From assembly GCF_000359745.1 (NCBI RefSeq), contig NZ_AQHN01000072.1, forward strand, positions 62,001 through 126,000: a stretch of DNA of 64,000 nucleotides, written 5' to 3'. The notes beneath the pieces were generated by a model. It was not told the origin of the DNA. It saw nothing but the letters and a program-made list of their open reading frames with translations, and ran no database searches. Positions 1 through 8,819 of this stretch are shown piece by piece. Source of the DNA: Rhizobium freirei PRF 81 (GTDB lineage: Bacteria; Pseudomonadota; Alphaproteobacteria; Rhizobiales; Rhizobiaceae). The translations under genes and the position numbers were made by a program. The number at the start of each line of letters is the position of its first letter. The first letter of the stretch is position 1.

Positions 1-543
1 CAGCGCCAAGGCCACCACGAGCAGGAAGATCGACGGCCAGCCGAAAGCGTCGATCATCAGGCCGGAGGCGATCGGCCCGAAGGCGAGGCCGACGCCGAAG
101 CTGGAGCCGACGATGCTGAAAGCCCGCATGCGCGCCGTGCCGTCGAACTCTTGGGCGAGCGACGCCATGCCGCCGGAAAAGGCGGCTGCCGCGCCGAGAC
201 CTTGCAGCGCTCTCAATATATCGAACACGACGATGTCGTTGGCAAAAGCCAGCCCAGCGGAGAACAGCGCAAAGCAGCCGACACCGGTCAGAAAGATGCG
301 GCGGCGTCCGAAGCTGTCGGCAAGCGCGCCGGCAGCCATCAGGCTGCTGCCGAAAGTCAGCATGAAGGCGTTGGTCACCCAGTTGAGGGCAATCGGGCTG
401 CCGCCGAGCGTTCGGCTGATGGCCGGCAATGCGACGGCCGGGCCGGTAAATGTCAGCGGCATAGCCGCTGCGGCGCAGCAGACCGCGACGAGAACGAAGA
501 ATTTTTCGGTCGGACTTACGACCTTTGTCTTGGGTGAGGTCAT
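1..543 (-). CDS. MFS transporter, N-terminal part (runs off window)
   Basis: The first 181 residues of a drug/metabolite exporter are visible; the gene leaves the window at base 1. The protein starts MTSPKTKVV and moves straight into membrane segments. The MFS motif A is recognisable after the second helix (LADSFGRRRIFLTG), and a motif-B-like RALQGLGAAAAF follows about 40 residues later, as in 14-helix DHA2 proteins of the EmrB/QacA type. It is divergent from the LysR gene at 723, so that regulator probably controls it. The substrate cannot be told. Confidence 0.85.
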   Translation of the reverse strand, partial: MTSPKTKVVSPTEKFFVLVAVCCAAAAMPLTFTGPAVALPAISRTLGGSPIALNWVTNAFMLTFGSSLMAAGALADSFGRRRIFLTGVGCFALFSAGLAFANDIVVFDILRALQGLGAAAAFSGGMASLAQEFDGTARMRAFSIVGSSFGVGLAFGPIASGLMIDAFGWPSIFLLVVALAL

Positions 544-642
544 CGGGTTTTCCGTTGGGTTTGAGCAAGGGAGGCCGTGGGCGTTCCTGGGAGTGGATGC
601 ATGCGGCGCATCGCCGCCCACGGGCTTCAAATGACCCGGACA

Positions 643-681
643 AGATAGTTTTGCTGCAATTGAATGATAATGAGGCTATCT
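643..681. promoter_or_regulatory. Candidate regulatory dyad between MFS and LysR genes
   Basis: The 179-base divergent intergenic region contains the arms AGATAG (643-648) and CTATCT (676-681) around an AT-rich stretch with ATTGAATGATAAT. This is where a LysR protein would be expected to bind. The arms are short, so this is suggestive only. Confidence 0.25.
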
Positions 682-722
682 CTCCATATATACAGGAAGA
701 AAACGCTCGAATGGAGTTGCCC

Positions 723-1646
723 ATGGATCGCTTGAGTGGCCTGCATGCTTTCGTCCGGACGGCGGATCTCGGCAGTTTCGCGGCCGCCGGCCGCGTGCTT
801 GGTCTTTCAGCCTCGGCAATCGGTAAGGCAGTGACCAATCTGGAACGCCAGCTCGGCGTTCGCTTGCTGCAGCGCTCCACCCGCAGCATCCGGCTGACGG
901 AGGAGGGGCGCTTATTTCACGAGCGCTGCCGGCGCGTGCTCGACGATCTCGACGACGCCCAGGCCTCGCTCGCTGAGGCCGTCGCAGTCCCGCGCGGACG
1001 GCTGCGCGTCAGCGTGCCGATCGTCAGCTATCATTTCCTGCTGCCGGTGGTGCCGGAATTCGTGGAACGCTATCCCGAGGTCGAGCTCGACATCGATTTC
1101 AATGACCGTATCGTTGACATGATCGAGGAGGGCGTCGATGTCGCGATCCGCAGCGGCGATCTGCCGGATTCGCGGCTGATGTCGCGCACGCTGCGGCCAT
1201 TCCAGATGCTGCTTTGCGCAGCACCTTGCTATCTGGAGCGTCACGGTGTTCCCGATTGTCCGCGGGCGCTCAACGAGCATTCGGCGGTACGGTTTCGGTT
1301 TCCGAACAGCGGCAAGCTGCAGGAATGGCCGCTAACGCTGCCCGAAGCGGAGCCGGAGCTGCGCATGCGCACCGCCTTTTCCTGCAACAATATGGAAGCC
1401 GTGCGCGGCGCTACCGTCGCCGGGCTCGGGGTAGGTTGCATGCCGGATTTCCTCGTGCGCAGTGCGCTTGCCGAAGGCAAGCTGCAAACCGTTCTCGATG
1501 ATTTCATCGATGAGCCCGGCCATTTCCATGTCCTCTGGCCCTCGAGCCGCCACCTGTCACCCAAGGTCCGCGTATTCGTCGATTTTCTCGGCGAACGACT
1601 TTTCGCGAAAAGCTGCGAGGCTTTGCCGGGCACGTCTGCCGCCTGA
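723..1646 (+). CDS. LysR-family transcriptional regulator
   Basis: A 307-residue regulator with the normal LysR layout. The N-terminal winged helix-turn-helix spans about residues 5-62 (FVRTADLGSFAAAGRVLG, then SASAIGKAVTNLERQLG). An effector-binding domain fills the rest and includes the usual VAIRSGDLPDS segment. I start at the ATG at 723 because GGAG lies six bases upstream and the family usually opens MDRL. An ATG at 711 in the same frame, after AGGAAG, is possible. It is divergent from the MFS exporter at the window edge, which is its likely target. The inducer is unknown. Confidence 0.88.
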   Translation: MDRLSGLHAFVRTADLGSFAAAGRVLGLSASAIGKAVTNLERQLGVRLLQRSTRSIRLTEEGRLFHERCRRVLDDLDDAQASLAEAVAVPRGRLRVSVPIVSYHFLLPVVPEFVERYPEVELDIDFNDRIVDMIEEGVDVAIRSGDLPDSRLMSRTLRPFQMLLCAAPCYLERHGVPDCPRALNEHSAVRFRFPNSGKLQEWPLTLPEAEPELRMRTAFSCNNMEAVRGATVAGLGVGCMPDFLVRSALAEGKLQTVLDDFIDEPGHFHVLWPSSRHLSPKVRVFVDFLGERLFAKSCEALPGTSAA

Positions 1647-1815
1647 GACAGAGACGATTGCATTGGCTTGAAGTCCGCTTGGTTGCCCGGCGAGATAATT
1701 TTCACAATTGCCTGGGAGACGGTTGTCGCAGGAGTTTGGTTTTGCAACGGTATCGGCTTCCCATGCAGATTTGCCACGCCGATCCGGGGTCTGCGCAGTC
1801 AGGTTGGAAATCACG

Positions 1816-2874
1816 ATGAGCCGCTTCTGGAGTCCTATTGTACATTCCTTGATCCCCTATGTCGCCGGCGAGCAGCCGACCGCAGGCGGGATAACCAAGC
1901 TCAACACCAATGAGAGCCCTTACGGCCCTTCGCCGCTTGTCCTGGAGGCAATTTCAAAGGCCGCGTCCGATACGCTTCGGCTTTATCCGGACCCGACGGC
2001 GCGGGAGTTGCGTGCAGCAATTGCCGAGAGCTTCGGGATCGACAAGGATGAGGTCTTCGTCGGCAATGGATCGGACGAGGTCCTAGCCCACACATTCCAG
2101 GCGTTGCTGAACCATGAGAGGCCTCTGCTTTTCCCAGATATCTCCTACAGCTTTTATCCGACCTATTGCCGCCTCTATGGCATCGCGTACCAGCAGGTTC
2201 CGGTCGATGCGGAGATGCGGATTTGCCTTGATGATTATCGCCAGCCTTGCGGCGCGATCATTCTGCCCAACCCCAATGCGCCCACAGGGATCGGCCTGCC
2301 GCAGGACGATATCGAGAGCCTTCTCAAGTATCATCCCGATCAGGTTGTGGTCATCGATGAGGCCTATGTCGATTTCGGTGGTGAGAGCGCCGTTCCGCTT
2401 GTCGGGACATATCCGAACCTGCTGGTGATCCAGACATTGTCGAAGTCCCGCGGACTTGCCGGTTTGCGCGTCGGTTTCGCTGTCGGGCAAAGACCGCTGA
2501 TCGAGGCTCTGGAAAGGGTCAAGGACAGCTTCAATTCCTATCCTCTCGACCGGCTCGCCTTGGCGGGCGCCGTGGCGGCCTGGAAGGATCGGGACTGGTT
2601 TGATCGTCATCGCGCCATGATTATCGCCAGCCGCGAACGTCTGGCCGTCGCGCTCAAAGCGCTCGGCTTTCATGTCCTTCCGTCATCCGCCAATTTTCTG
2701 TTCGCGCGGCATCCGAACCGGGCAGGTGCGGAGCTCACGGCCGAACTGCGGAGCAGGGGCATTTTGACAAGGCGGTTTTCGGCGGATCGTATCAGCGACT
2801 TCCTGCGTATCAGCATCGGCACCGACGAAGAGTGCGACCGCCTGTTGGCGGCGCTCGGCGAGATATTGCATTGA
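1816..2874 (+). CDS. hisC: HisC-like PLP-dependent aminotransferase
   Basis: A 352-residue fold-type I aminotransferase of the histidinol-phosphate family. The N-terminal KLNTNESPYGPSP is the HisC hallmark. NPNAPTG and VIDEAYVDF bind the cofactor, and the lysine of TLSKSRGLAGLRVG forms the Schiff base. HisC converts histidinol phosphate and 2-oxoglutarate to imidazole-acetol phosphate and glutamate, but paralogues use aromatic amino acids. No other histidine gene is near, so this may be a second copy with a broader role. The ATG at 1816 is chosen because homology begins there. It ends at a shared terminator facing cysN. Confidence 0.85.
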   Translation: MSRFWSPIVHSLIPYVAGEQPTAGGITKLNTNESPYGPSPLVLEAISKAASDTLRLYPDPTARELRAAIAESFGIDKDEVFVGNGSDEVLAHTFQALLNHERPLLFPDISYSFYPTYCRLYGIAYQQVPVDAEMRICLDDYRQPCGAIILPNPNAPTGIGLPQDDIESLLKYHPDQVVVIDEAYVDFGGESAVPLVGTYPNLLVIQTLSKSRGLAGLRVGFAVGQRPLIEALERVKDSFNSYPLDRLALAGAVAAWKDRDWFDRHRAMIIASRERLAVALKALGFHVLPSSANFLFARHPNRAGAELTAELRSRGILTRRFSADRISDFLRISIGTDEECDRLLAALGEILH

Positions 2875-2975
2875 CTGGCTGCCTCGGAAGGACTGCTCCG
2901 GGGCTTGTTGTCAAAGACCGGGAGCGGCCTCAATCCAACCGAAACGAAATCGTGTTGTGCTTAAGACGGCAAATG

Positions 2976-3010
2976 AAAAAGGCGGCTGAGCCAAGCCCGC
3001 CGCCTTTTTC
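2976..3010. terminator. Bidirectional rho-independent terminator (hisC / cysN)
   Basis: AAAAAGGCGGC (2976-2986) pairs perfectly with GCCGCCTTTTT (2999-3009) around a 12-base loop. There are A and T runs on both sides, so it can stop transcription from either convergent gene. Confidence 0.9.
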
Positions 3011-3027
3011 TTCAGATGCGATAGCGC

Positions 3028-4518
3028 TCAGATATCGCTGGCGGCGTTCGCCCAGATTTCCGCAGCCTGCGCCGCGGTAACACGGCGCACTTCCGTTTCG
3101 TCGCGGCGGCTGACGAAGAGGTCGCTTGCCATGATCTGCTCGGCGAGGTCCGCCGGCAGGGAGAGGAGAACGCGCTGGCCTTCCTTGTGGATGCCGCCAA
3201 GGTCGGAACGCTTGCCGGTGATCATGCCGCCGGCAACTGTGTTGTTGCTTTCGGGATCGATCAGGATGAAGGAACCCGTGGCGCGGTTCTGCTCATAGGG
3301 GTCGAAGATGGCGGCTTCGTCGAAGGTGAGGCGAACCTTGCCGATGGCATTCATCCAGAGCGTCTGCGCCGGTGCCCAGGCGCCTGTCTTCAGCTCGAGC
3401 TGTGCGATCGGCTGCACCTGCACGCGCTGGCGACGGCTGCCGCTTTTCAGCCAGTAGCGCTTGCCCGGCTCGATCCCTTCCGGCTGTAGCGCGACGATCT
3501 GCGCATCGAAGGAGAGGCCGGATTGCGGCTGATTGTCGATGGCGACGATCATGTCGCCGCGCGACACGTCGACCTGGCGATCGAGAACGAGCGTAATGGC
3601 ATCGCCGGCTACTGCCGCGTTGCGTACGAGATCGAAGGTGACGATCTTCGAGACGTTTGCGACCATGCCCGACGGCAGGATCATGACGCTGTCGCCCGGC
3701 TTCACCGAGCCGCCGGCAACCGTGCCCTGATAGCCGCGGAAGCTTTCGCCCGGGCGGGAAACGCGCTGCACGGAAAGGCGGAAACCGACCGTCTGCGCCG
3801 AGCGGACAGTCGCCAGTTCCAGCGTCTCGACCAGCGTCGGGCCGTTATACCACGGCATGGCAGCTTCACCGGAATAGACGACGTTTTCGCCCTTCAGCGC
3901 CGACATCGGGATGGCCGTGATCTGCTTGACGCCGAGCGAAAGCGCGAATTCGCGGAATTCGTTGGAAATCTTCTCGAAGCCGGCGCGGTCGTAATTCGTC
4001 AGGTCGATCTTGTTGATGGCCAGCACGAACTGCTTGATGCCGAGCAGCGATGCGATCGTCGCATGCCGGCGGGTTTGTTCGAGGATGCCCATGCGTGCAT
4101 CGACCAGAAGCACGGCGAGATCGGCGGTCGAGGCGCCGGTTGCCATGTTGCGGGTATATTGCTCGTGGCCGGGCGTGTCGGCGACGATGAAGGAGCGCTT
4201 GTCCGTCGAGAAATAGCGATAGGCGACATCGATGGTGATGCCCTGTTCGCGCTCGGCCTGCAGTCCGTCGAGCAGCAGTGCGAAGTCGGGCAGGCCGAGA
4301 TCGTTCTGCTTGCCGGTGGAATCGCGCTGCAGCGTGGCGGCCTGGTCTTCCTTGACGGCCTTGGTATCCCAGAGGAGGCGGCCGATCAGTGTGGACTTGC
4401 CGTCGTCGACGCTGCCGCAGGTGATCAGGCGAAGGGGGCGCGAGTCGCGAACTGCCTTGGCCGGCTCGGCGGCGGGCCCAACAGCAGGCATTGCGACGAC
4501 GTTTGCGGTTACGGTCAT
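3028..4518 (-). CDS. cysN: Sulfate adenylyltransferase large subunit CysN
   Basis: The GTPase subunit of ATP sulfurylase; with CysD it makes adenosine 5'-phosphosulfate from ATP and sulfate. The 496 residues carry the translation-factor GTPase motifs: GSVDDGKS at 35-42, DTPGH at 114-118 and NKID at 169-172. Beta-barrel domains follow. The length ends where stand-alone CysN proteins end, so there is no fused CysC APS kinase as in NodQ-type proteins. The ATG at 4518 lies one base past the cysD stop, which fits translational coupling. It is the last gene of cysHDN. Confidence 0.96.
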   Translation of the reverse strand: MTVTANVVAMPAVGPAAEPAKAVRDSRPLRLITCGSVDDGKSTLIGRLLWDTKAVKEDQAATLQRDSTGKQNDLGLPDFALLLDGLQAEREQGITIDVAYRYFSTDKRSFIVADTPGHEQYTRNMATGASTADLAVLLVDARMGILEQTRRHATIASLLGIKQFVLAINKIDLTNYDRAGFEKISNEFREFALSLGVKQITAIPMSALKGENVVYSGEAAMPWYNGPTLVETLELATVRSAQTVGFRLSVQRVSRPGESFRGYQGTVAGGSVKPGDSVMILPSGMVANVSKIVTFDLVRNAAVAGDAITLVLDRQVDVSRGDMIVAIDNQPQSGLSFDAQIVALQPEGIEPGKRYWLKSGSRRQRVQVQPIAQLELKTGAWAPAQTLWMNAIGKVRLTFDEAAIFDPYEQNRATGSFILIDPESNNTVAGGMITGKRSDLGGIHKEGQRVLLSLPADLAEQIMASDLFVSRRDETEVRRVTAAQAAEIWANAASDI

Positions 4519-4519
4519 C

Positions 4520-5473
4520 TCAGAAATATCCTTCGCGCTTCTTCTTTTCCATGGAGCCTGACTGGTCGCGGTCGATGGCGCGGCCCTGCCGTTCGGAAAC
4601 CGTGGCGATTTCCAGCTCTGCAATAATCTCATCCAGCGTCGTCGCGGCAGAGCGGATGGCCCCCGTCAGCGGGAAGCAGCCCAGCGTGCGGAAGCGGATG
4701 AGCTCCTCGCGCTTGACCTCATCCGGCAGCAGCTCGAGCCGCGGGTCGGCGGCCATGATCATCATGCCGTCGCGCTCGACGATCGGGCGCTTTGCAGCGA
4801 AATAGAGCGGCACGATCGGAATATTTTCGGCTTGGATGTAACGCCAGATATCGACCTCGGTCCAATTGGAGAGCGGGAAGACGCGAACGCTTTCGCCCTT
4901 GCGGATCTGGCCGTTATAGACGTTCCACAGTTCCGGGCGCTGATTGCGCGGATCCCAGCGATGGTCCGGCGTGCGGAAGGAGTAGATGCGCTCCTTGGCG
5001 CGCGAGGCTTCCTCGTCGCGGCGGGCGCCGCCGAACGCAGCGTCATACTGGCCGGCATCGAGCGCCTGGCGCAGCGCCTCGGTCTTCATGATGTCGGTGT
5101 AGCGGGCCGAGCCATGGGTGAAGGGCGTGATATTCTCCGCCTTACCGCGCGGATTGATGTGCTCGATCAGATCGAGATCGTACTTCTTCACGATCTCGTC
5201 GCGAAAGGCGATCATCTCGGCAAATTTCCAGCCGGTGTTCACATGCAGGAGCGGGAAGGGGACGCGGCCGGGATAGAAAGCCTTGCGCGCCAGATGCAGC
5301 AGCACCGACGAATCCTTGCCGATCGAATAGAGCATGACAGGACGCTCGAATTCGGCCGCAACCTCGCGGAAGATGTGGATGGCTTCGTTTTCCAGCGCCT
5401 TCAGGTGCGGATCGAGCGGCGGCTTGATGCTTTGCGGATTGGAGAGTTCCGTATCCGGACGGCTATCGGGCAT
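4520..5473 (-). CDS. cysD: Sulfate adenylyltransferase small subunit CysD
   Basis: The catalytic ATP pyrophosphatase subunit of ATP sulfurylase, 317 residues. The PP-loop SIGKDSS lies at about residues 50-56. The family segments FGGARRDEEASRAKER and FPLSNWTEVDIWRYI are intact, as is the C-terminal tail ending KKKREGYF. GGAG precedes the start at normal spacing. It sits between cysH (124-base gap) and cysN (one-base gap) and acts with CysN in the cytoplasm. Confidence 0.97.
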   Translation of the reverse strand: MPDSRPDTELSNPQSIKPPLDPHLKALENEAIHIFREVAAEFERPVMLYSIGKDSSVLLHLARKAFYPGRVPFPLLHVNTGWKFAEMIAFRDEIVKKYDLDLIEHINPRGKAENITPFTHGSARYTDIMKTEALRQALDAGQYDAAFGGARRDEEASRAKERIYSFRTPDHRWDPRNQRPELWNVYNGQIRKGESVRVFPLSNWTEVDIWRYIQAENIPIVPLYFAAKRPIVERDGMMIMAADPRLELLPDEVKREELIRFRTLGCFPLTGAIRSAATTLDEIIAELEIATVSERQGRAIDRDQSGSMEKKKREGYF

Positions 5474-5534
5474 GTATCACTCCAGAACTTTCAAAGGTCC
5501 CGACCCAAAACCGGCCGGAAAGAAAATATGTGTT

Positions 5535-5588
5535 GGTTCCCGATTGATCGGCAGCGTCGGGACGCGCTTCGAATCGATACCGGGAACC
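5535..5588 (-). other. Inverted repeat in the cysH-cysD gap
   Basis: GGTTCCCG (5535-5542) can pair with CGGGAACC (5581-5588) across a 38-base loop in the only real gap of the operon. It could be an RNA processing or stability element; no function is shown. Confidence 0.3.
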
Positions 5589-5597
5589 GGCGGTATG

Positions 5598-6335
5598 TCA
5601 TTGGGCTGTCGCTGCGCCTTCTTCGTGAACATGCAGGCCGCATTCGCGCTTCTCGTCGTTTTCCCACCACCAGCGGCCGGCCCGCTCGGGCTCGCCCGGC
5701 TTGATGGCGCGAGTGCAGGGCTCGCAGCCGATCGAGGGATAGCCGCGCGCATGCAGCGGGTTTACCGGGACGCTGTTGTCGGCGACATAGGCGCGGATGG
5801 CATCGATGTCCCAATCGGCGAGCGGATTGATCTTGATGAGGTTGCGCTCGGGATCGAACTCGGCGAAGGGCGTATCGGCGCGATTGGCGGACTGGCCGCG
5901 GCGCAGGCCGGTGATCCAGATGCTGGCGCCGGAGAGTGCGCGCGCAAGCGGCTTCAGCTTGCGCACGCCACAACAGGCATGCCTGGCTTCGACGCTCTCA
6001 TAGAAACCGTTCAGACCGTATTTTGCGGCATAGGCGTCGATATCGGCCTGTTCCGGCTCGTAACGGACGATGTTGATATCGTATTGGCTTTCCGTCTCGT
6101 CGATCAGGGCGAGCGTTTCCGGGAAGAGACGGCCGGTCTGCAGGGTCGCGACTTCGATCGGCAGGCGGTGATTGCCGATCTCCGCCGTGATCACCTGGTC
6201 CTCTATCCCGAGCGACGTTGTGAAGACCACGCGCTCGCCAAGACCGGCGACGAGAGACAGACGGCCGGCAAGATCGAGCGATGCGAGCTGGCTGTTGAGC
6301 GTCGCGGCATCTTCAATGGATGTAATGGCAGTCAT
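5598..6335 (-). CDS. cysH: Phosphoadenylyl/adenylyl-sulfate reductase CysH (Fe-S type)
   Basis: Reduces activated sulfate to sulfite using thioredoxin. The 245-residue protein has the PAPS reductase fold and the catalytic ECGLH motif at about 231-235. It also carries the paired cysteines 121-122 (CCGVRK) and Cys204/Cys207 (CEPC). These four ligate a [4Fe-4S] cluster in the APS-reducing type, which the E. coli PAPS enzyme lacks. A direct APS route therefore fits, and no APS kinase gene is nearby. It is the first gene of cysHDN, with its promoter facing the divergent Rrf2 regulator. Confidence 0.94.
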   Translation of the reverse strand: MTAITSIEDAATLNSQLASLDLAGRLSLVAGLGERVVFTTSLGIEDQVITAEIGNHRLPIEVATLQTGRLFPETLALIDETESQYDINIVRYEPEQADIDAYAAKYGLNGFYESVEARHACCGVRKLKPLARALSGASIWITGLRRGQSANRADTPFAEFDPERNLIKINPLADWDIDAIRAYVADNSVPVNPLHARGYPSIGCEPCTRAIKPGEPERAGRWWWENDEKRECGLHVHEEGAATAQ

Positions 6336-6824
6336 GGGGGATCCTGTCCTGATGTTGCCCGGAGTATCGCAGTTCGTCCGGGCAGCGGACAGAAAAATAG
6401 ATTTCGAAAGGAAGCGGATGGAGAGTAAATATCTCCATGAAGCAGCGCCGATAAGGAAAAGCGACCGCCTCGGCTGTTAACCAAGGCGTTTTACCGCCGG
6501 AAGCGGCCCTTCGGAAGCACTTGATATGGCTGACCATGTTTAAGTGCTTGCTTTAATGTCTATAGAAATAGTAGAGTTACACATAGCTTGTCAAACGGAA
6601 ATCGGAAGTGATGCCCAAAATGATGCGTTGCGGCGGATTTTGAGCTAAACTATGGGCATAGCGGCTAAGAATGACAACAAGTCTGGGTTGCTAATCTTTC
6701 CTGGCGTTGCGCCATGGGTGTGAATGCTTCGAAACGCCCCGGGGACGAGGGTTGAGGAGTTCTAGAGCGGACCGGCCGAATCCATCGGCCGAACGTATCG
6801 CATGTGTGTGTGAAGCGGTTCGAA
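6336..6824. other. 489-base divergent control region of cysHDN and rrf2
   Basis: No protein gene is supported here. It holds the cysH leader (about 230 bases), a sigma70-like promoter with a small palindrome (separate entry) and the rrf2 leader. A short CGGCCG hairpin (CGGCCG repeated about 13 bases apart near 6773-6791) precedes the rrf2 start. The long cysH leader leaves room for RNA-level control, but I recognise no known riboswitch. Confidence 0.5.
6559..6594 (-). promoter_or_regulatory. Putative cysH promoter with overlapping palindrome
   Basis: Read on the minus strand, TTGACA (6594-6589) is followed 17 bases later by CTATTT (6571-6566), close to the alphaproteobacterial CTATAT -10. 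The 8-base palindrome TCTATAGA (6559-6566) abuts and overlaps the -10 by a base. It is a plausible operator for the divergent Rrf2 protein. Confidence 0.45.
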
Positions 6825-7271
6825 ATGATTACACAAAAAGCAAAATATGCGTTGCGGGCGCTCTCTGCCTTGGCCCAGTCCGAGGCAGGCGAGCCGATGA
6901 TGATTTCCGATATTGCGGCCCAGCAGAAGATCCCAAAGAAATTCCTGGAACAGATTCTTCTCGACCTGAAGCATCAGGGCATCGTGATCAGCCGTCGCGG
7001 CAAGCAGGGCGGTTATCTCCTGCGCAAGCCGGCAAACGAGATCACCTTCGGCGAGATCCTGCGGGTCATCGATGGGCCCCTGGCGCCGCTGCCCTGTCTG
7101 TCGCTCACCGCCTATCGTCGCTGCGACGATTGTGATGGCGAGCAGACCTGCGAAATCCGCCACGTCTTTGCCAGGGTGGCGGATGCGACCCGCAAGGTGC
7201 TGTTCTCGACGACCATCGCCGATGCCGTCGCTCAGCCGCAAGCCGCTGAAGTCACGAGGCTGATGGCCTAA
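6825..7271 (+). CDS. Rrf2-family transcriptional regulator, cysteine-rich
   Basis: A 148-residue Rrf2 winged-helix protein. The DNA-binding part is clear: MITQKAKYALRAL, then IAAQQKIPKKFLEQIL and the wing SRRGKQGGYLL. Cysteines 91, 100, 103 and 109 and a histidine at 113 lie where IscR and other Rrf2 members hold an Fe-S cluster, although the spacing differs from IscR. The gene is divergent from cysHDN. I infer that it senses sulfur, cysteine or Fe-S status and controls that operon. The start is placed at MITQKAKYAL; an in-frame ATG at 6804 would add seven residues. Confidence 0.85.
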   Translation: MITQKAKYALRALSALAQSEAGEPMMISDIAAQQKIPKKFLEQILLDLKHQGIVISRRGKQGGYLLRKPANEITFGEILRVIDGPLAPLPCLSLTAYRRCDDCDGEQTCEIRHVFARVADATRKVLFSTTIADAVAQPQAAEVTRLMA

Positions 7272-7374
7272 AGCATGTCGCGCAAAAGTGTGTAGCGGTT
7301 TTGCGAGAACGACATGCGCAAAATCAAAGACTTAAAGCACAGGAAGCGAATCTGAAAGATCGCGACGTGCTTTA
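7271..7374. repeat. Rhizobial palindromic intergenic repeat, family B, copy 1
   Basis: GCATGTCGCGCAAAA (7273-7287) pairs with TTTTGCG (7299-7305) plus CGACATGC (7310-7317), with an AGAA bulge and a GTGTGTAGCGG loop. A second stem joins TAAAGCAC (7333-7340) and GTGCTTTA (7367-7374). The core AAAAGTGTGTAGCGGTTTT is shared with the copy at 57.9 kb. It sits between convergent rrf2 and clcA and may act as their transcription end. Confidence 0.8.
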
Positions 7375-7423
7375 GAGAAGCGCCCGCAACGGTCGTTCAT
7401 CGAGAATTATTGGGTCACAGACC

Positions 7424-8785
7424 TCAATGGGCGGCGTGTCCCTCGCCGCCTTCTTTTTCCACGGCTCGCCGGGCGCGGATGGCTGCGGCGATGAAGACGC
7501 GCGACAGTCCGTGATACAGCGGCTCGCGCGACAGCAGCCGCGAGGTGACGTAACCGATCATCGACACCGCCATGATCGGGATAACGGCCCGATGGTCGCC
7601 GGTCATTTCCAGGATGATGACGAAAGCGGTCATCGGCGCCTGAACGACGCCGGCGAAATAGCCGGCCATGCCGAGGATCGCCGCGAGCGCCACGCCGCCG
7701 CCGACCAGCGTGCCGACCGTGCTGCCGAAGCCGGCGCCAACGGCAAGCGATGGCGCAAAGATGCCGCCGGGAATGCCCGAGATCATCGACAGGAAGCTTG
7801 CCAGCAGCTTCTCGACGAAGAAGAGCGGCGGCAGGGCATGTCCTTCCACCGCGCCGCGGGCTTGCTCGTAACCGGTGCCGAAGGTCTGCCCGCCGGAGAG
7901 CACGCCGACGGCGGCAACGATAAAACCACAGAGGCCGGCAAGGATCAGCATGCGCTTCAGCGGTTGGGGCTGCGTCCAGCGGCGGATACGGATGCCGGCA
8001 TAAAGCGCCAGCCCGCTGAAGCTGGCGCCGAGTGCGCCGCCGCCAATGCCGCAGATCAGCATGACGATCCAATCCCGAAGCATCGTCGGCGCCGCATCGG
8101 CCGTGCCGAAATAATTGTAGCTGCCGGAAAGGCCGAGTGCCGCAAGGCCGGAGAGAATGACTGCCGTCAGCACAAGGCCATTGGCGCGAGATTCATACGT
8201 GCGGCTCATCTCCTCGATGGCAAAGACGATACCGGCAAGCGGCGTATTGAAGGCAGCCGCGATACCTGCGGCGGAGCCGGCAAGGATCAGCCCCTTTGCC
8301 TGCGCCATGCCTCCGAACCGCGCGACCGCCAGCATGAAGGACGCGCCGACCTGCACCGTCGGCCCCTCGCGGCCGATCGAGGCGCCGCTCAAGAGCCCCA
8401 ATATGGTCAGCACGATCTTGCCGAAGGCGAGCCGCAGCGACAGCAGTTTCGTGCGGTCCTCTTCGTGATGCAGGTGCCGCGCGGCAATCGCCTGCGGAAT
8501 GCCGCTCCCTTGAGAGTTGGGAAACAGCGTCGCTGCAAGATAGGCCGAGAGAACGAAACCAAGCGGCGTCAGCACGAGCGGCAGCAGCCACATCCACTCT
8601 CCCGATTGGGTCACGCCCGTGAAAGCCCGGTGCGCCAGATCGGCGAGCTTGGCGAAGCCGACGCTGATGACGCCGATCGCCAGAGCACCCGTCCAGAACA
8701 CCAAACGCGGCCGCCAGAGATTGAAAGATCCCCAGAAAACACGGGAACGACGGAGCAGCTTGGACTTGCGGTAGATCGGGGGCAT
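7424..8785 (-). CDS. clcA: CLC-family chloride channel / Cl-/H+ exchanger
   Basis: A 453-residue integral membrane protein with all CLC signatures: GSGIPQ at 93-98, GREGP at 138-142 and GIFAP in the second half. Glu140 is the gating glutamate. The pair Glu191-Glu192 in FAIEEM matches the internal proton glutamate of E. coli ClcA, which points to Cl-/H+ exchange rather than a passive channel. The N-terminus is basic. It has no C-terminal CBS domains. The gene faces rrf2 across a palindromic repeat and stands alone. A role in acid or chloride stress is likely by family. Confidence 0.93.
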   Translation of the reverse strand: MPPIYRKSKLLRRSRVFWGSFNLWRPRLVFWTGALAIGVISVGFAKLADLAHRAFTGVTQSGEWMWLLPLVLTPLGFVLSAYLAATLFPNSQGSGIPQAIAARHLHHEEDRTKLLSLRLAFGKIVLTILGLLSGASIGREGPTVQVGASFMLAVARFGGMAQAKGLILAGSAAGIAAAFNTPLAGIVFAIEEMSRTYESRANGLVLTAVILSGLAALGLSGSYNYFGTADAAPTMLRDWIVMLICGIGGGALGASFSGLALYAGIRIRRWTQPQPLKRMLILAGLCGFIVAAVGVLSGGQTFGTGYEQARGAVEGHALPPLFFVEKLLASFLSMISGIPGGIFAPSLAVGAGFGSTVGTLVGGGVALAAILGMAGYFAGVVQAPMTAFVIILEMTGDHRAVIPIMAVSMIGYVTSRLLSREPLYHGLSRVFIAAAIRARRAVEKEGGEGHAAH

Positions 8786-8819
8786 GAGACGCTCTTCAGG
8801 GCAATGGGAATCGGAGGCG

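Noticed and set aside
6313..6537. Short minus-strand frame upstream of cysH as a leader peptide
   Set aside because: It overlaps the cysH start, has no ribosome binding site and no run of cysteine codons as expected for attenuation.
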